Positions 1 through 7,513 of a stretch of DNA of 16,242 nt are shown here, in pieces (position 1 is the first letter of the stretch; every line of letters starts with the position of its first letter). The DNA lies in assembly GCA_003564775.1 (NCBI GenBank), contig PXEI01000355.1, positions 1 through 16,242 on the forward strand, in the 5' to 3' direction. A program made the translations under genes and the position numbers. The notes below the pieces were generated by a model, which worked only from the letters and a program-made list of their open reading frames with translations, ran no database searches and was not told where the DNA came from. The stretch is from Spirochaetaceae bacterium. GTDB lineage: Bacteria > Spirochaetota > Spirochaetia > DSM-27196 > SLAA01.

Positions 1-1385
1 CCGAGATCAAGCGCAAGAGCCCCTCGGCCGGTGAGATATCGGCCGCGGCAGACCCGGTTAGGCAGGCCGGGCTCTACGTGGCCGAGGGACTGAACCACTT
101 CTCTGTGCTCACCGAGGAAGACTTCTTCGGCGGGAGCCTTGAAGACCTCATGCAGGTGAAGCTGGCCTTCCCGTCCTGTGCGGTTCTGCGGAAGGACTTT
201 CTGCTGAACGCAGCAGATGTCGATGTCTCGTACAGGGCGGGTGCCGACGCGGTGCTGCTCATAGCGGCTATGCTCGCACCGGCAGAGGCGCGGGAGATTA
301 TGGAGCGGGCCCGGGACTGTGGGATGGCAGTCCTGGTTGAGTGCCACGACGCCGAGGAAATAGAGGCGGTGCGCGAGCTTAACCCAGAGCTCTACGGAAT
401 AAACAGCCGTGACCTGCGCACCTTCCGCATGGATCCGCTGTTGCCCCCGGCGCTCCGCGGTCTGCTCCCGAACAACGCTCGTTGTGTATACGAGTCCGGA
501 ATTTTTGGCTATGAAGATGCGCTCCTTGCCGGAAGCTCAGACTTTCACGGGGTGTTGGTGGGTGAGGCCCTTATGCGTAACCCGGCCGCGGCCGGGGAGA
601 TACAGCGCGGGCTTGCCGACGGGCATGCGCTGCTGCAGCACTCCGAACGCGGCAACCCACGCTTCTGGTCCCACCTCGCTGCACGTCGGGCCGCCCCGGC
701 TGCCGTCCGACCCCTGGTAAAGATCTGCGGCATTACCCGTGCCGAGGACGCACGCCTGGCGGTTGAGCTGGGGGCAGATGTCCTGGGCTTTGTGTTTGCC
801 GACTCACCGCGACGCGCGGCCCCGGAGCTGCTGCACGAGCTTGCCGACACAGAGGTGCTGAAGGTGGCAGTCGTAGTAGACGAGCTTCCGCCAGAGGTGC
901 AGCAGCTCCTCAGTGCGGGGTTGCTCGACGCAGTGCAGCTCCACGGCAATGAACACCCGGAGGACTGTCTGCCGCTGTGCTACCCGTACTACAAGGCCCT
1001 CCGCCTCGGCGCACGCGGCGCCGAAGCGGCAGACGCCGGGGCGACCAGTGGCGCGGACGGCGCCGCCGCCGATCAGCAAGCAGAGCGTATACGCGAGTAC
1101 CGTTGCCCGCGGGTGCTGCTTGACGCCTTTGTGCCGGGACAGGCCGGCGGAACCGGGAAACGCATAGACCGTGACCTCGTGGAGCAGGCTGCTGCCACAG
1201 GGCCGCTCTGGCTCGCCGGGGGCCTAAACCCGGAGAACATTGCAGAGACCATTCGCAGCCACAGACCCGAACTCATAGATGCCTCGAGCGGGCTTGAGTC
1301 CGCGCCGGGCAGAAAAGACCCGGAGCGTATGCATCGATATTTCCAGGAGATACAGAATGTCACAACATCAATTCTCAACATTTAA
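1..1385 (+). CDS. trpCF: Bifunctional indole-3-glycerol phosphate synthase / phosphoribosylanthranilate isomerase (TrpC-TrpF fusion), 5' partial
   Basis: This gene encodes two consecutive steps of tryptophan synthesis: isomerisation of phosphoribosylanthranilate (TrpF) and closure to indole-glycerol phosphate (TrpC), both cytoplasmic. The reading frame is open at the left edge (first whole codon at 3) and already shows EIKRKSPSAGE, so roughly the first 50 residues lie outside. IGPS hallmarks follow: VLTEEDFFGGS, VLRKDF (catalytic Lys), LVECHD (catalytic Glu), GINSRDL and YESGI. The TrpF half starts near 714 with VKICGITR (catalytic Cys), then VQLHG, LLDAF (catalytic Asp), the GGTG phosphate loop and WLAGGLNPENI. 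An Ala/Gly-rich insertion lies at about 1010-1085. The C-F domain order matches the enterobacterial fusion. The gene overlaps trpB by 29 nt, indicating translational coupling. Function is very secure; only the start is missing. Confidence 0.96.
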   Translation, partial: EIKRKSPSAGEISAAADPVRQAGLYVAEGLNHFSVLTEEDFFGGSLEDLMQVKLAFPSCAVLRKDFLLNAADVDVSYRAGADAVLLIAAMLAPAEAREIMERARDCGMAVLVECHDAEEIEAVRELNPELYGINSRDLRTFRMDPLLPPALRGLLPNNARCVYESGIFGYEDALLAGSSDFHGVLVGEALMRNPAAAGEIQRGLADGHALLQHSERGNPRFWSHLAARRAAPAAVRPLVKICGITRAEDARLAVELGADVLGFVFADSPRRAAPELLHELADTEVLKVAVVVDELPPEVQQLLSAGLLDAVQLHGNEHPEDCLPLCYPYYKALRLGARGAEAADAGATSGADGAAADQQAERIREYRCPRVLLDAFVPGQAGGTGKRIDRDLVEQAAATGPLWLAGGLNPENIAETIRSHRPELIDASSGLESAPGRKDPERMHRYFQEIQNVTTSILNI

Positions 1386-2592
1386 GAACACCTTTGGTGA
1401 GTTCGGCGGGCGCTACGTCGCCGAGGTGCTGCGGCCGCCCTTAGATGAGCTTGAAGCGGCCTTTATCGCGGCAATGAGTGACCCGCAGTACCGCGCAGAT
1501 TTTGACGCTATCTGCAGCGAGTACATCGGCCGGCCGACCCCGCTTCTGCATGCGCGCAATACCTCGCGCGAGCTCGGCGGGGCCCAGATCTACATCAAAC
1601 TAGAGGGCCTTGCCAACACCGGCGCGCACAAGATTAACAACGCCGTCGGGCAGGCCTTGTTGGCCAAGCGCATGGGCAAGACCCGCATCATTGCCGAGAC
1701 CGGCGCCGGGCAGCACGGAGTGGCCACCGCGGCCATTTGTGCCAAGCTTGGCTTGGAGTGTTGCATTTATATGGGAGAGGTCGATATCGCCCGCCAAAAG
1801 CCCAATGTGTTCTGCATGGAGCTCTACGGGGCCGAGGTGCGGCCAGTGAGCAGCGGGAGCCGTACCCTTAAGGATGCGGTCAACGAGGCGCTGCGCGACT
1901 GGGCCTCAAGTTTTGAGCACACGCACTACCTTATTGGCTCGGCCTTAGGCCCATCGCCCTTTCCTGACATGGTGCGCGAGTTCCAGTCCATAGTGGGGCA
2001 GGAGACCAAGGCGCAGCTACAGGCGGCGGGTGTCACACCAGACGCGCTGGTAGCCTGTGTTGGTGGTGGCTCGAACTCTATTGGTTTTTTCTCACCCTAC
2101 CTGGAGAGCGACCCCCCGCGACTCATAGGCGTTGAGGCTGGCGGCCGTGGCATGAACACCGGCGAGCACGCGGCGCGCATGAACGGGCTCGGAAGGACCG
2201 GTATTGTGCAGGGTTACAAGAGTTTGTTTTTGTTAGATGATGATGGTCAGGTGCAGGCAACGCACTCGGTGTCGGCAGGGCTTGACTATCCTGGTATTGG
2301 ACCGCAACTTGCACACCTTGGTTCTATCGGGAGAATAGAGTTTACGCGTGCAACCGACACCGAGGCCCTGGATGCGCTGAAACTCTTTGCGCGCAACGAG
2401 GGCGTCATTTTTGCCCTTGAGAGCGCACATGGAGGTGCAGCCGCATTGAAGCTGGCTGCCGAGTTGCCGCCCAGCGCCACAGTTGCGGTGAACATGTCCG
2501 GCCGTGGTGACAAGGATATCTTCATCACGGCGCGTGAGATCGCCCCGGAGTCGTGGAAACGATTCCTTGAACAAGAGGTGCAGACCCTATGA
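1357..2592 (+). CDS. trpB: Tryptophan synthase beta chain
   Basis: The PLP-dependent beta subunit joins indole and serine to give tryptophan within the alpha2-beta2 complex. The product is 411 aa, full length for the TrpB1 class. Visible are FGEFGGRYV near the N-terminus, HKINNAVGQALLAKRMGK with the PLP lysine at residue 92, ETGAGQHGVATA, the phosphate-cup motif GGGSNSIGFF, SAGLDYPGIGPQLAHL and the C-terminal NMSGRGDKD. I place the start at 1357 because an AGGAGA ribosome site lies 6 nt upstream and the protein then begins just before the conserved N-terminal motif. A longer in-frame start at 1279 would lie deep inside trpF. The stop codon overlaps the trpA start (ATGA). Confidence 0.97.
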   Translation: MSQHQFSTFKNTFGEFGGRYVAEVLRPPLDELEAAFIAAMSDPQYRADFDAICSEYIGRPTPLLHARNTSRELGGAQIYIKLEGLANTGAHKINNAVGQALLAKRMGKTRIIAETGAGQHGVATAAICAKLGLECCIYMGEVDIARQKPNVFCMELYGAEVRPVSSGSRTLKDAVNEALRDWASSFEHTHYLIGSALGPSPFPDMVREFQSIVGQETKAQLQAAGVTPDALVACVGGGSNSIGFFSPYLESDPPRLIGVEAGGRGMNTGEHAARMNGLGRTGIVQGYKSLFLLDDDGQVQATHSVSAGLDYPGIGPQLAHLGSIGRIEFTRATDTEALDALKLFARNEGVIFALESAHGGAAALKLAAELPPSATVAVNMSGRGDKDIFITAREIAPESWKRFLEQEVQTL

Positions 2593-3365
2593 GTACGACC
2601 GCAATCATGGCACACATGATTCCATATTTCCCCGACCGTGAACTTTCCTATGCCGCAGCGCACGGCCTTATTGACTCCAAGGTAGACTATCTTGAGGTGC
2701 AGTTTCCCTTCTCGGATCCTTCTGCCGACGGCCCAACTATTGAGGATGCCTGCGGGCGTGCACTTGCCTCCGGGTTTAGCACTGCACGTGGTTTTGAGTT
2801 TGTGCACACCCTGGTTGACCGCGGAGCGCCTCCGGTGTTCATCATGACCTACGCAGGTATTGTGTATGCTTCCGGCGTGAAGGAGTTCTGCGATCTTGCC
2901 AGGCAGTCGGGTGCGGCCGGGCTTATTGTTCCCGATCTGCCCTATGACTACGATGAAGGCCTCTACGAGGCTGGTGCGGCCCATGGGCTGGCCGTGGTCC
3001 CGGTAGTTGCTCCGAGCACCACGCCTGAGCGTCTGACAGCGCTGCTCAACTGTCATCCGGAGTACGTGTATGCGGCACTCCGAGTGGGTATTACCGGAGC
3101 CGCGACCGACCTTGGGCAGGACAACCTTGACTTTTTGGACCGTGTCGGTGCGGGTGGGGCAAAGGTTATGGCTGGCTTTGGCATTCGCTCACGGGATCAG
3201 GTGCGGATGCTTGCGGAGCATGTTCATGCGGTGGTGGTGGGCTCGGCCTTTGTTAAGGCGATCTCGGCAGCCGCGGCGGCTGCAGGCCCCGATGAACCGG
3301 CAGCAGCCGCAGAAGCGGTGTACAGTGCGGTAGAGACACTGGTCTCGGCTCTCCGGCCGGACTGA
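2589..3365 (+). CDS. trpA: Tryptophan synthase alpha chain
   Basis: The alpha subunit cleaves indole-glycerol phosphate and channels indole to TrpB. The product is 258 aa, a TIM barrel. The catalytic Glu (residue 36, in LEVQFPFSDP) and Asp (residue 47, in SADGPTI) are present, as are GITGA, the MAGFGI strand and the phosphate-binding GSAFVKAI. Compared with the E. coli protein, where these catalytic residues are 49 and 60, the N-terminus is about 13 residues shorter. It starts directly at the first barrel strand and lacks the N-terminal helix. The residue run around 3073-3090 reads ALRVGITG where most family members have SRxGVTG. The start is fixed by the ATGA overlap with trpB. A hairpin-forming palindrome follows the stop. 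Confidence 0.96.
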   Translation: MSTTAIMAHMIPYFPDRELSYAAAHGLIDSKVDYLEVQFPFSDPSADGPTIEDACGRALASGFSTARGFEFVHTLVDRGAPPVFIMTYAGIVYASGVKEFCDLARQSGAAGLIVPDLPYDYDEGLYEAGAAHGLAVVPVVAPSTTPERLTALLNCHPEYVYAALRVGITGAATDLGQDNLDFLDRVGAGGAKVMAGFGIRSRDQVRMLAEHVHAVVVGSAFVKAISAAAAAAGPDEPAAAAEAVYSAVETLVSALRPD

Positions 3366-3366
3366 C

Positions 3367-3386
3367 CTCAGGCCTGAGAGCCTGAG
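3367..3386 (+). terminator. Hairpin after trpA, possible terminator without a U-tract
   Basis: CTCAGGC, a 6-nt loop and GCCTGAG form a 7-bp stem directly after the trpA stop. The first 12 bases, CTCAGGCCTGAG, are also a perfect palindrome. No run of T follows, so this is not a standard intrinsic terminator; it may be an RNA 3'-end stabiliser or a Rho-assisted stop. Confidence 0.35.
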
Positions 3387-3408
3387 CCGTAGGCCCGAGT
3401 GAGAAAGC

Positions 3409-3437
3409 TTGCCAAAGTTGTGCCGCGTAGGTACCCT
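3409..3437 (+). promoter_or_regulatory. Probable trxA promoter
   Basis: TTGCCA (3409-3414) and TACCCT (3432-3437) are separated by 17 nt. Transcription would start near 3444, giving a leader of about 20 nt that contains the AAGGAG ribosome site (3449-3454) of trxA. The -10 matches the consensus only at its key T, A and T positions. Confidence 0.45.
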
Positions 3438-3463
3438 AACTAGATAACAAGGAGAAAATCAAA

Positions 3464-3787
3464 ATGGAAGTTACCCTGACCACAGATAATTTTGAAAGCG
3501 AAGTCCTGCAGTCCCCCGTACCGGTTCTGGTAGATTTCTGGGCCGAGTGGTGTATGCCGTGCAAGATGGTTGCCCCGGTGCTCGCCGAAATTGCCACGGA
3601 ATATGAAGGCAAAGCAAAAATTGGCAAAATCAATGTAGACGAACAGTCAGATCTTGCCGCGCAGTTCAATATTGTGAGCATTCCCACCCTGTTGCTGTTC
3701 AAGGATGGCGAAGTGATTCAGCAACAGGTTGGCGCGGCTCCCAAAGAGCAACTTGAGGTACTCCTCAAGACGGCACTCACAGACTGA
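3464..3787 (+). CDS. trxA: Thioredoxin with a CMPC active site
   Basis: This is a small cytoplasmic dithiol reductase of 107 aa, the standard thioredoxin length. The active-site segment reads FWAEWCMPCK, with redox cysteines at residues 30 and 33. The usual sequence between them is Gly-Pro; here it is Met-Pro. The cis-proline motif SIPT and the following LLLFKDGE strand are intact, so the fold looks complete. AAGGAG lies 9 nt upstream of the ATG. The gene follows trpA by 98 nt, has its own likely promoter and is convergent with the downstream lipoprotein gene. The substituted residue tunes redox potential in related enzymes, so partner choice may differ. An electron donor such as thioredoxin reductase is not encoded in the window. 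Confidence 0.94.
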   Translation: MEVTLTTDNFESEVLQSPVPVLVDFWAEWCMPCKMVAPVLAEIATEYEGKAKIGKINVDEQSDLAAQFNIVSIPTLLLFKDGEVIQQQVGAAPKEQLEVLLKTALTD

Positions 3788-3817
3788 GCCCCCGCAGATC
3801 CGCCCAGCCGACCACGC

Positions 3818-3834
3818 GCCCCGCCCAGCGGGGC
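3818..3834. terminator. GC-rich hairpin between convergent genes
   Basis: GCCCCG and CGGGGC form a 6-bp GC stem around a 5-nt loop in the 54-nt gap between trxA (+) and the lipoprotein gene (-). It has no T-run on either side. It could slow polymerase from both directions, but the evidence is weak. Confidence 0.3.
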
Positions 3835-3841
3835 CACGGCA

Positions 3842-4933
3842 TCACGGCGAATGAACGTCGTCGCTGTTAGGTGCCCCAAAGCTCGCGCCGGATGTAGGCA
3901 CAATGTGCCAGTCCAGGCGCGTGTCGGTGTCCTCGGAGTGGCTGTTCCGGCCAATAGAGCGGGTGGCGGTAGAGCCTTCCGGGTCTACCGCGTCTTCCGG
4001 GGCAGCCTCGTACCCAGCAATTGACCACCCACCGTCGCCTACCACCTCATCTACCCATTCCATCATCCGTCGCGTGCCAAAGCCACGGTACAACTGGTCC
4101 GAATCACTGGTGCGGTTGCTCCAGATCACCGCATCCATAATACGGCCCCTCGGGGTGGTATACAGGGAGACCACTCCATTGTTTGACGGCAGGCCACCAC
4201 CTTCGGCCACCCAGTAGTCCCAGGCGTGATCTACCGCGCGAGTTCCGCCTGACTCATCTTTTGCCACGGTCTCGTTGATCTCTTCCGGTGTTCCCTCGGG
4301 CCGAAAATGCAGAATAATATAGTCGCCGGACTCTATCTCCACCGATGGGAACACAAACCGTGAGTTATGGTCCGAGGGGCTGCCGTTGTAGAGCGTAATT
4401 CCAGCCAGGTTTCCGGAGCTGCGTGAGAACAGTTCCACTCTCTCCGGATTGGTGCTGCTGGCGCGCGGGTTAAGTTCATTAATAAGCAAATCCGGTGGAT
4501 ATGCGTTGTGGCCGTAGACACGCGCCAGAAAGCTTAGCGAGTTGCCCCGGGCATCTTGAACCCCGGCATCCACCACGTACTCCACACCGGCCACAGTTGC
4601 TTCCGGAAACCGCAGCCGCAGCCTGGTTCCTCCGGAACCCGATACAACCGGCTCACCAAGATCCGGGCTCACCGCCAGGCGTCCCGGAATTATCTCGGCC
4701 CCCTTGTCAAACTCAAGTTCAATGGTGTGTGAATCTCTGGTCTCAACTGCAAGGATGCGGGGTGGATGGAAATCCCCCTCTACCAAACGCACCCCTTCAT
4801 GCAGGGGTGCACATCCGGTGAGCAGCAGGGCACCCAGGAGCAGGGCTCGAGATTTCATACCCAGGGCCCTGGCCATAGATCCAAACGACGATGATCCCAA
4901 ACAACCTGATCCCAAACGACAGGCTCTTCTCAT
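3842..4933 (-). CDS. Lipoprotein with Big_5-like and lamin-tail domains
   Basis: This is a predicted membrane-anchored extracytoplasmic protein of 363 aa. A hydrophobic stretch ends in the lipobox LLTGC with the lipidated Cys at residue 41. An Ig-like segment resembling Big_5/SbsA follows at about residues 58-135 (FDKGAEIIPGRL, DAGVQDARGNSL). A lamin-tail domain begins near residue 148 (LLINELNPR, ERVELFSRSSGNLAG, IILHF). Such domains occur on secreted or surface proteins, sometimes beside nucleases; no nuclease motif is seen here. The start is debatable. The ATG at 4933 has GGAG 8 nt upstream but gives an unusually long n-region built from a tandem repeat. The ATG at 4858 gives a classical short signal peptide (MKSRALLLG) but has no good ribosome site. 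The gene is divergent from the cNMP-binding regulator. Confidence 0.75.
   Translation of the reverse strand: MRRACRLGSGCLGSSSFGSMARALGMKSRALLLGALLLTGCAPLHEGVRLVEGDFHPPRILAVETRDSHTIELEFDKGAEIIPGRLAVSPDLGEPVVSGSGGTRLRLRFPEATVAGVEYVVDAGVQDARGNSLSFLARVYGHNAYPPDLLINELNPRASSTNPERVELFSRSSGNLAGITLYNGSPSDHNSRFVFPSVEIESGDYIILHFRPEGTPEEINETVAKDESGGTRAVDHAWDYWVAEGGGLPSNNGVVSLYTTPRGRIMDAVIWSNRTSDSDQLYRGFGTRRMMEWVDEVVGDGGWSIAGYEAAPEDAVDPEGSTATRSIGRNSHSEDTDTRLDWHIVPTSGASFGAPNSDDVHSP
4861..4872. repeat. 12-bp perfect palindrome CCAGGGCCCTGG
   Basis: This perfect palindrome lies between the 15-bp tandem repeats and the alternative ATG at 4858 of the lipoprotein gene. In the mRNA it could fold into a short hairpin or act as a protein site; chance occurrence is also possible in GC-rich DNA. 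Confidence 0.4.
4874..4918 (-). repeat. Three tandem 15-bp repeats at the 5' end of the lipoprotein gene
   Basis: On the minus strand, three in-frame units follow each other: CGTTTGGGATCAGGT, TGTTTGGGATCATCG and TCGTTTGGATCTATG. They encode RLGSG, CLGSS and SFGSM. The first two share a ten-base core (TTTGGGATCA) and the third is degenerate. The repeat lies between the SD-supported ATG (4933) and the ATG expected from the signal peptide (4858), so copy number changes would keep frame and alter only the extension. Confidence 0.7.
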
Positions 4934-4962
4934 ATATCACGCTCCTTAACGGGTTCTTACTA

Positions 4963-4978
4963 TTTACTACATAGTAAA
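4963..4978. promoter_or_regulatory. Inverted repeat in the divergent intergenic region, possible operator
   Basis: TTTACTA-CA-TAGTAAA is a perfect 7-bp inverted repeat with a 2-bp centre. It lies between the lipoprotein gene (-) and the cNMP-binding regulator (+), centred about 51 bp upstream of the predicted start of the regulator transcript. The symmetry and position suit a transcription factor site. It does not resemble the CRP (TGTGA) or FNR (TTGAT) half-site. Confidence 0.45.
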
Positions 4979-4986
4979 GTGCTGTG

Positions 4987-5015
4987 TTGATTGTCCGGTT
5001 TGGGCTTGATATACT
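4987..5015 (+). promoter_or_regulatory. Promoter of the regulator-glmS operon
   Basis: TTGATT (4987-4992), a 17-nt spacer and TATACT (5010-5015) match the housekeeping consensus well, and TGA just before the -10 gives an extended -10. Transcription would start near 5022, leaving a leader of about 33 nt. Confidence 0.7.
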
Positions 5016-5054
5016 TGAACTGTTAGAAAACTAAAACTATGTAGGCAAAACACC

Positions 5055-5678
5055 ATGTCAGATTCGGTTCTTTTTGAGAAATACGGTCTAAGTTATAAAC
5101 CCGGGTCAGTTATCTTTAGCGAGGGTGACACCGGCGACAAAATGTACATCATTCAAGCCGGGCGAGTAGGCATTAGCAAAACGATAGAACGGCGGCAACA
5201 CCAGCTTGCTGAGCTGATCAAGGGTGACTTTTTTGGCGAAATGGCAATTGTCACCCGGCAGAAGCGCACAGCGACAGCCACCGCTCTGGACGAGGTAAGT
5301 CTTCTTGCCTTCGACCGCCAGGGCTTTGAGAGCATGATAGAAAAAAACGCGAAAATCGCCATGAATATCATCGACAAGCTCTGCAAGCGACTGCAGCACT
5401 CCAACGGTCTTATCCAAGACTTGGTTCGACGCAACGTGCGGGCATCAATTGCACTGGGTTTGTACTATCGCTTTAACGAGAAACCAGAGGACGAACAGTA
5501 CCTCTCGCTTGATCAGGTCACCAAGGACATAGCCGCCAACCTGGACGTTGATGATGCAACCGTTGGTGAGGCACTCTCACAACTTGCTGAAGGCGGAGTC
5601 GTAACCGTTAACGGGAATGCAATCCGACTCAAAGACAAACGGAAGCTGGCGGCGCTCGCCGAGCGTATGGGGGGATAA
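5055..5678 (+). CDS. CRP/FNR-family cyclic-nucleotide-binding protein with atypical HTH
   Basis: The 207-aa protein has CRP-like architecture. An N-terminal cNMP-binding beta-barrel covers about residues 10-115, with a phosphate-binding cassette FFGEMAI...QKRTATA (Glu62, Arg71, Thr72 visible), so nucleotide binding is plausible. A long helix leads to a C-terminal winged-helix segment. The recognition helix aligns without gaps to E. coli CRP (SRETVGRIL) as DDATVGEAL. The DNA-contacting Arg180, Glu181 and Arg185 of CRP are replaced by Asp, Ala and Glu, which argues against CRP-type DNA recognition. The protein may bind other DNA, or act as a nucleotide-responsive module without DNA binding. The gene is 3 nt upstream of glmS and surely cotranscribed. 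It lacks a strong ribosome site. Confidence 0.85.
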   Translation: MSDSVLFEKYGLSYKPGSVIFSEGDTGDKMYIIQAGRVGISKTIERRQHQLAELIKGDFFGEMAIVTRQKRTATATALDEVSLLAFDRQGFESMIEKNAKIAMNIIDKLCKRLQHSNGLIQDLVRRNVRASIALGLYYRFNEKPEDEQYLSLDQVTKDIAANLDVDDATVGEALSQLAEGGVVTVNGNAIRLKDKRKLAALAERMGG

Positions 5679-5681
5679 GAT

Positions 5682-7505
5682 ATGTGCGGAATTATAGGAT
5701 ACTGTGGGCCTAAGCCTGCCGCTCCAATACTGGTTGAAGGGCTCAGGCGCTTAGAGTATCGCGGTTATGATTCTGCCGGAATCTGCGTGGTAGAGAATGG
5801 TCACCTTGAGCTCCACAAGAAGAAGGGCAAGCTTGCTGCGCTGAGTTCCGTGCTGCCGCCGAACGTGGTCGGGAACTACGGAATTGGGCATACCCGCTGG
5901 GCTACACACGGTGAGGTCACCGACATCAATGCACACCCACATATTGACCGTGCGGGCAAAATAGCTATTGCTCACAACGGAATTGTAGAAAACCATGAAA
6001 GCCTCCGCGAGAAACTCACGGATGACGGCTATGTTTTCATAAGCGAGACCGACAGCGAAGTCATAGTGCACCTCCTCGACAGTCTGTACGAGGGCGACCT
6101 TGAGGCCGCAATCAAACAGGCTGTGCAGCTGCTTACTGGAACCTACGGCATTGTTGCCGTCCACGCCGACGAACCCGACCGCGTTGTCGGTGCTCGTAAT
6201 GGCTCACCGCTGGTTCTGGGAATAGGCGACGACGAGATGTTTCTGGCCTCGGACGTAACTGCAATTGTTGCGCACACCAAACAGGTTGTGTACATAGAGG
6301 ACCACGAGGTGGTTACCATCACCTCACACGACTATCGAACCACCGACCTGACCGACCGACCTATAGACAAAAAGATTGAGTTCATTAGCTGGGAGCTCGC
6401 CGAGATTGAAAAAGACGGCTACACCCACTTCATGCAGAAAGAGATCCTGGAACAGGCCAGTTCCATAAAGCGTGCTATGCAGGGACGGCTCAACAAGGAG
6501 TACGCGACTGGACACCTTGGAGGGTTAAACCTGAGCTCCAAGGAGCTGCTGGAGATTGAGCGGGTCAAGATTATCGGTGCCGGGACCTCGTTCTACGCGG
6601 CCATGGTGGCGGCGTATCTCATTGAGTCTATTGGCCGCATTCCCTGCAGCGCCGAGCTTGCCTCGGAGGTCAGGTATCGGAATCCGGTGGTGGAGCGAAA
6701 TACCCTGTATTTCGCCGTTTCACAGTCCGGGGAAACCGCAGACACACTGTATGCCATGCGTGAGCTGCAACGGAAGGGCGCTCGGGTACTGGGAATTTGT
6801 AACGCGGTTGGAGCCACCATTCCACGGGAGAGTGACGGTGGTGTGTATATTCACTCCGGCCCGGAGATTGCGGTGGCCTCTACCAAGGCCTTTACCAGTC
6901 AGCTCACAGCCTTCTACATTTTCACCCTCATAATGGCGCGTATGCGTCATATGTCCTTTGAGGAAGGCACCAACTTCATTCGGGCCATGGAAGCGGTACC
7001 GGCTCAGATAGATGGTATTCTTGCGCGTTCCGACAAGTTGGCCGAACTTGCGGCCAAGTATGCGCACTGCACCAACCTGTTGTTTCTTGGGCGTGGTCTG
7101 AACTATCCGGTAGCGCTTGAGGGTGCGCTTAAGCTCAAGGAAGTCTCCTATATCCATGCCGAGGGCTATAGTGCGGCTGAGATCAAACATGGGCCAATTG
7201 CACTCATTAACGAGCAAACTCCAAGCGTCTTTATCGTGACCAACGACTCGTTGCGAGAGAAGGTCATCTCCAACATGAAGGAGGTCAAGGCGCGCCGTGG
7301 CCCGGTCATAGCCCTTTGTGTAGAAGGTGATACCGAGGTCATGGATATTGCTGACGACTATTTCTCGGTTCCGTCAGCCCACGAGCTCATGTACCCATAC
7401 CTCATGATGGTGCCGTTGCAGATGTTTGCATATCACACCGCCCTTGTTCTGGGGCGTGATGTAGACCAACCGCGGAATCTTGCTAAGAGTGTAACTGTGG
7501 AGTAA
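5682..7505 (+). CDS. glmS: Glutamine--fructose-6-phosphate aminotransferase (isomerizing)
   Basis: GlmS makes glucosamine-6-phosphate from fructose-6-phosphate and glutamine, the first committed step to UDP-GlcNAc and peptidoglycan. The product is 607 aa, full length. After Met, Cys2 is the Ntn nucleophile (MCGIIGY). RGYDSAG, HTRWATHG and HNGIVENH complete the glutaminase domain. Two SIS domains follow: GAGTSFYAA, SQSGETADT and STKAFTSQL in the first, GRGLNYPVALEGALKLKE and AEGYSAAEIKHGPIAL around the second. The C-terminus is the conserved NLAKSVTVE. GGGGGA lies 8 nt upstream of the ATG, inside the end of the regulator gene. The 3-nt gap leaves no room for a glmS ribozyme here, and none is recognisable in the operon leader. 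Confidence 0.98.
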   Translation: MCGIIGYCGPKPAAPILVEGLRRLEYRGYDSAGICVVENGHLELHKKKGKLAALSSVLPPNVVGNYGIGHTRWATHGEVTDINAHPHIDRAGKIAIAHNGIVENHESLREKLTDDGYVFISETDSEVIVHLLDSLYEGDLEAAIKQAVQLLTGTYGIVAVHADEPDRVVGARNGSPLVLGIGDDEMFLASDVTAIVAHTKQVVYIEDHEVVTITSHDYRTTDLTDRPIDKKIEFISWELAEIEKDGYTHFMQKEILEQASSIKRAMQGRLNKEYATGHLGGLNLSSKELLEIERVKIIGAGTSFYAAMVAAYLIESIGRIPCSAELASEVRYRNPVVERNTLYFAVSQSGETADTLYAMRELQRKGARVLGICNAVGATIPRESDGGVYIHSGPEIAVASTKAFTSQLTAFYIFTLIMARMRHMSFEEGTNFIRAMEAVPAQIDGILARSDKLAELAAKYAHCTNLLFLGRGLNYPVALEGALKLKEVSYIHAEGYSAAEIKHGPIALINEQTPSVFIVTNDSLREKVISNMKEVKARRGPVIALCVEGDTEVMDIADDYFSVPSAHELMYPYLMMVPLQMFAYHTALVLGRDVDQPRNLAKSVTVE

Positions 7506-7513
7506 GACCAACG

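Noticed and set aside
2286..3056. 256-codon open frame on the minus strand across trpB and trpA
   Set aside because: It is antisense to two certain genes, has no ribosome site that stands out and no recognisable motif; it is a by-product of the GC-rich codon pattern.
5679..5681. glmS ribozyme upstream of glmS
   Set aside because: Only 3 nt separate glmS from the preceding gene, and the operon leader (about 33 nt) is too short for the ribozyme.
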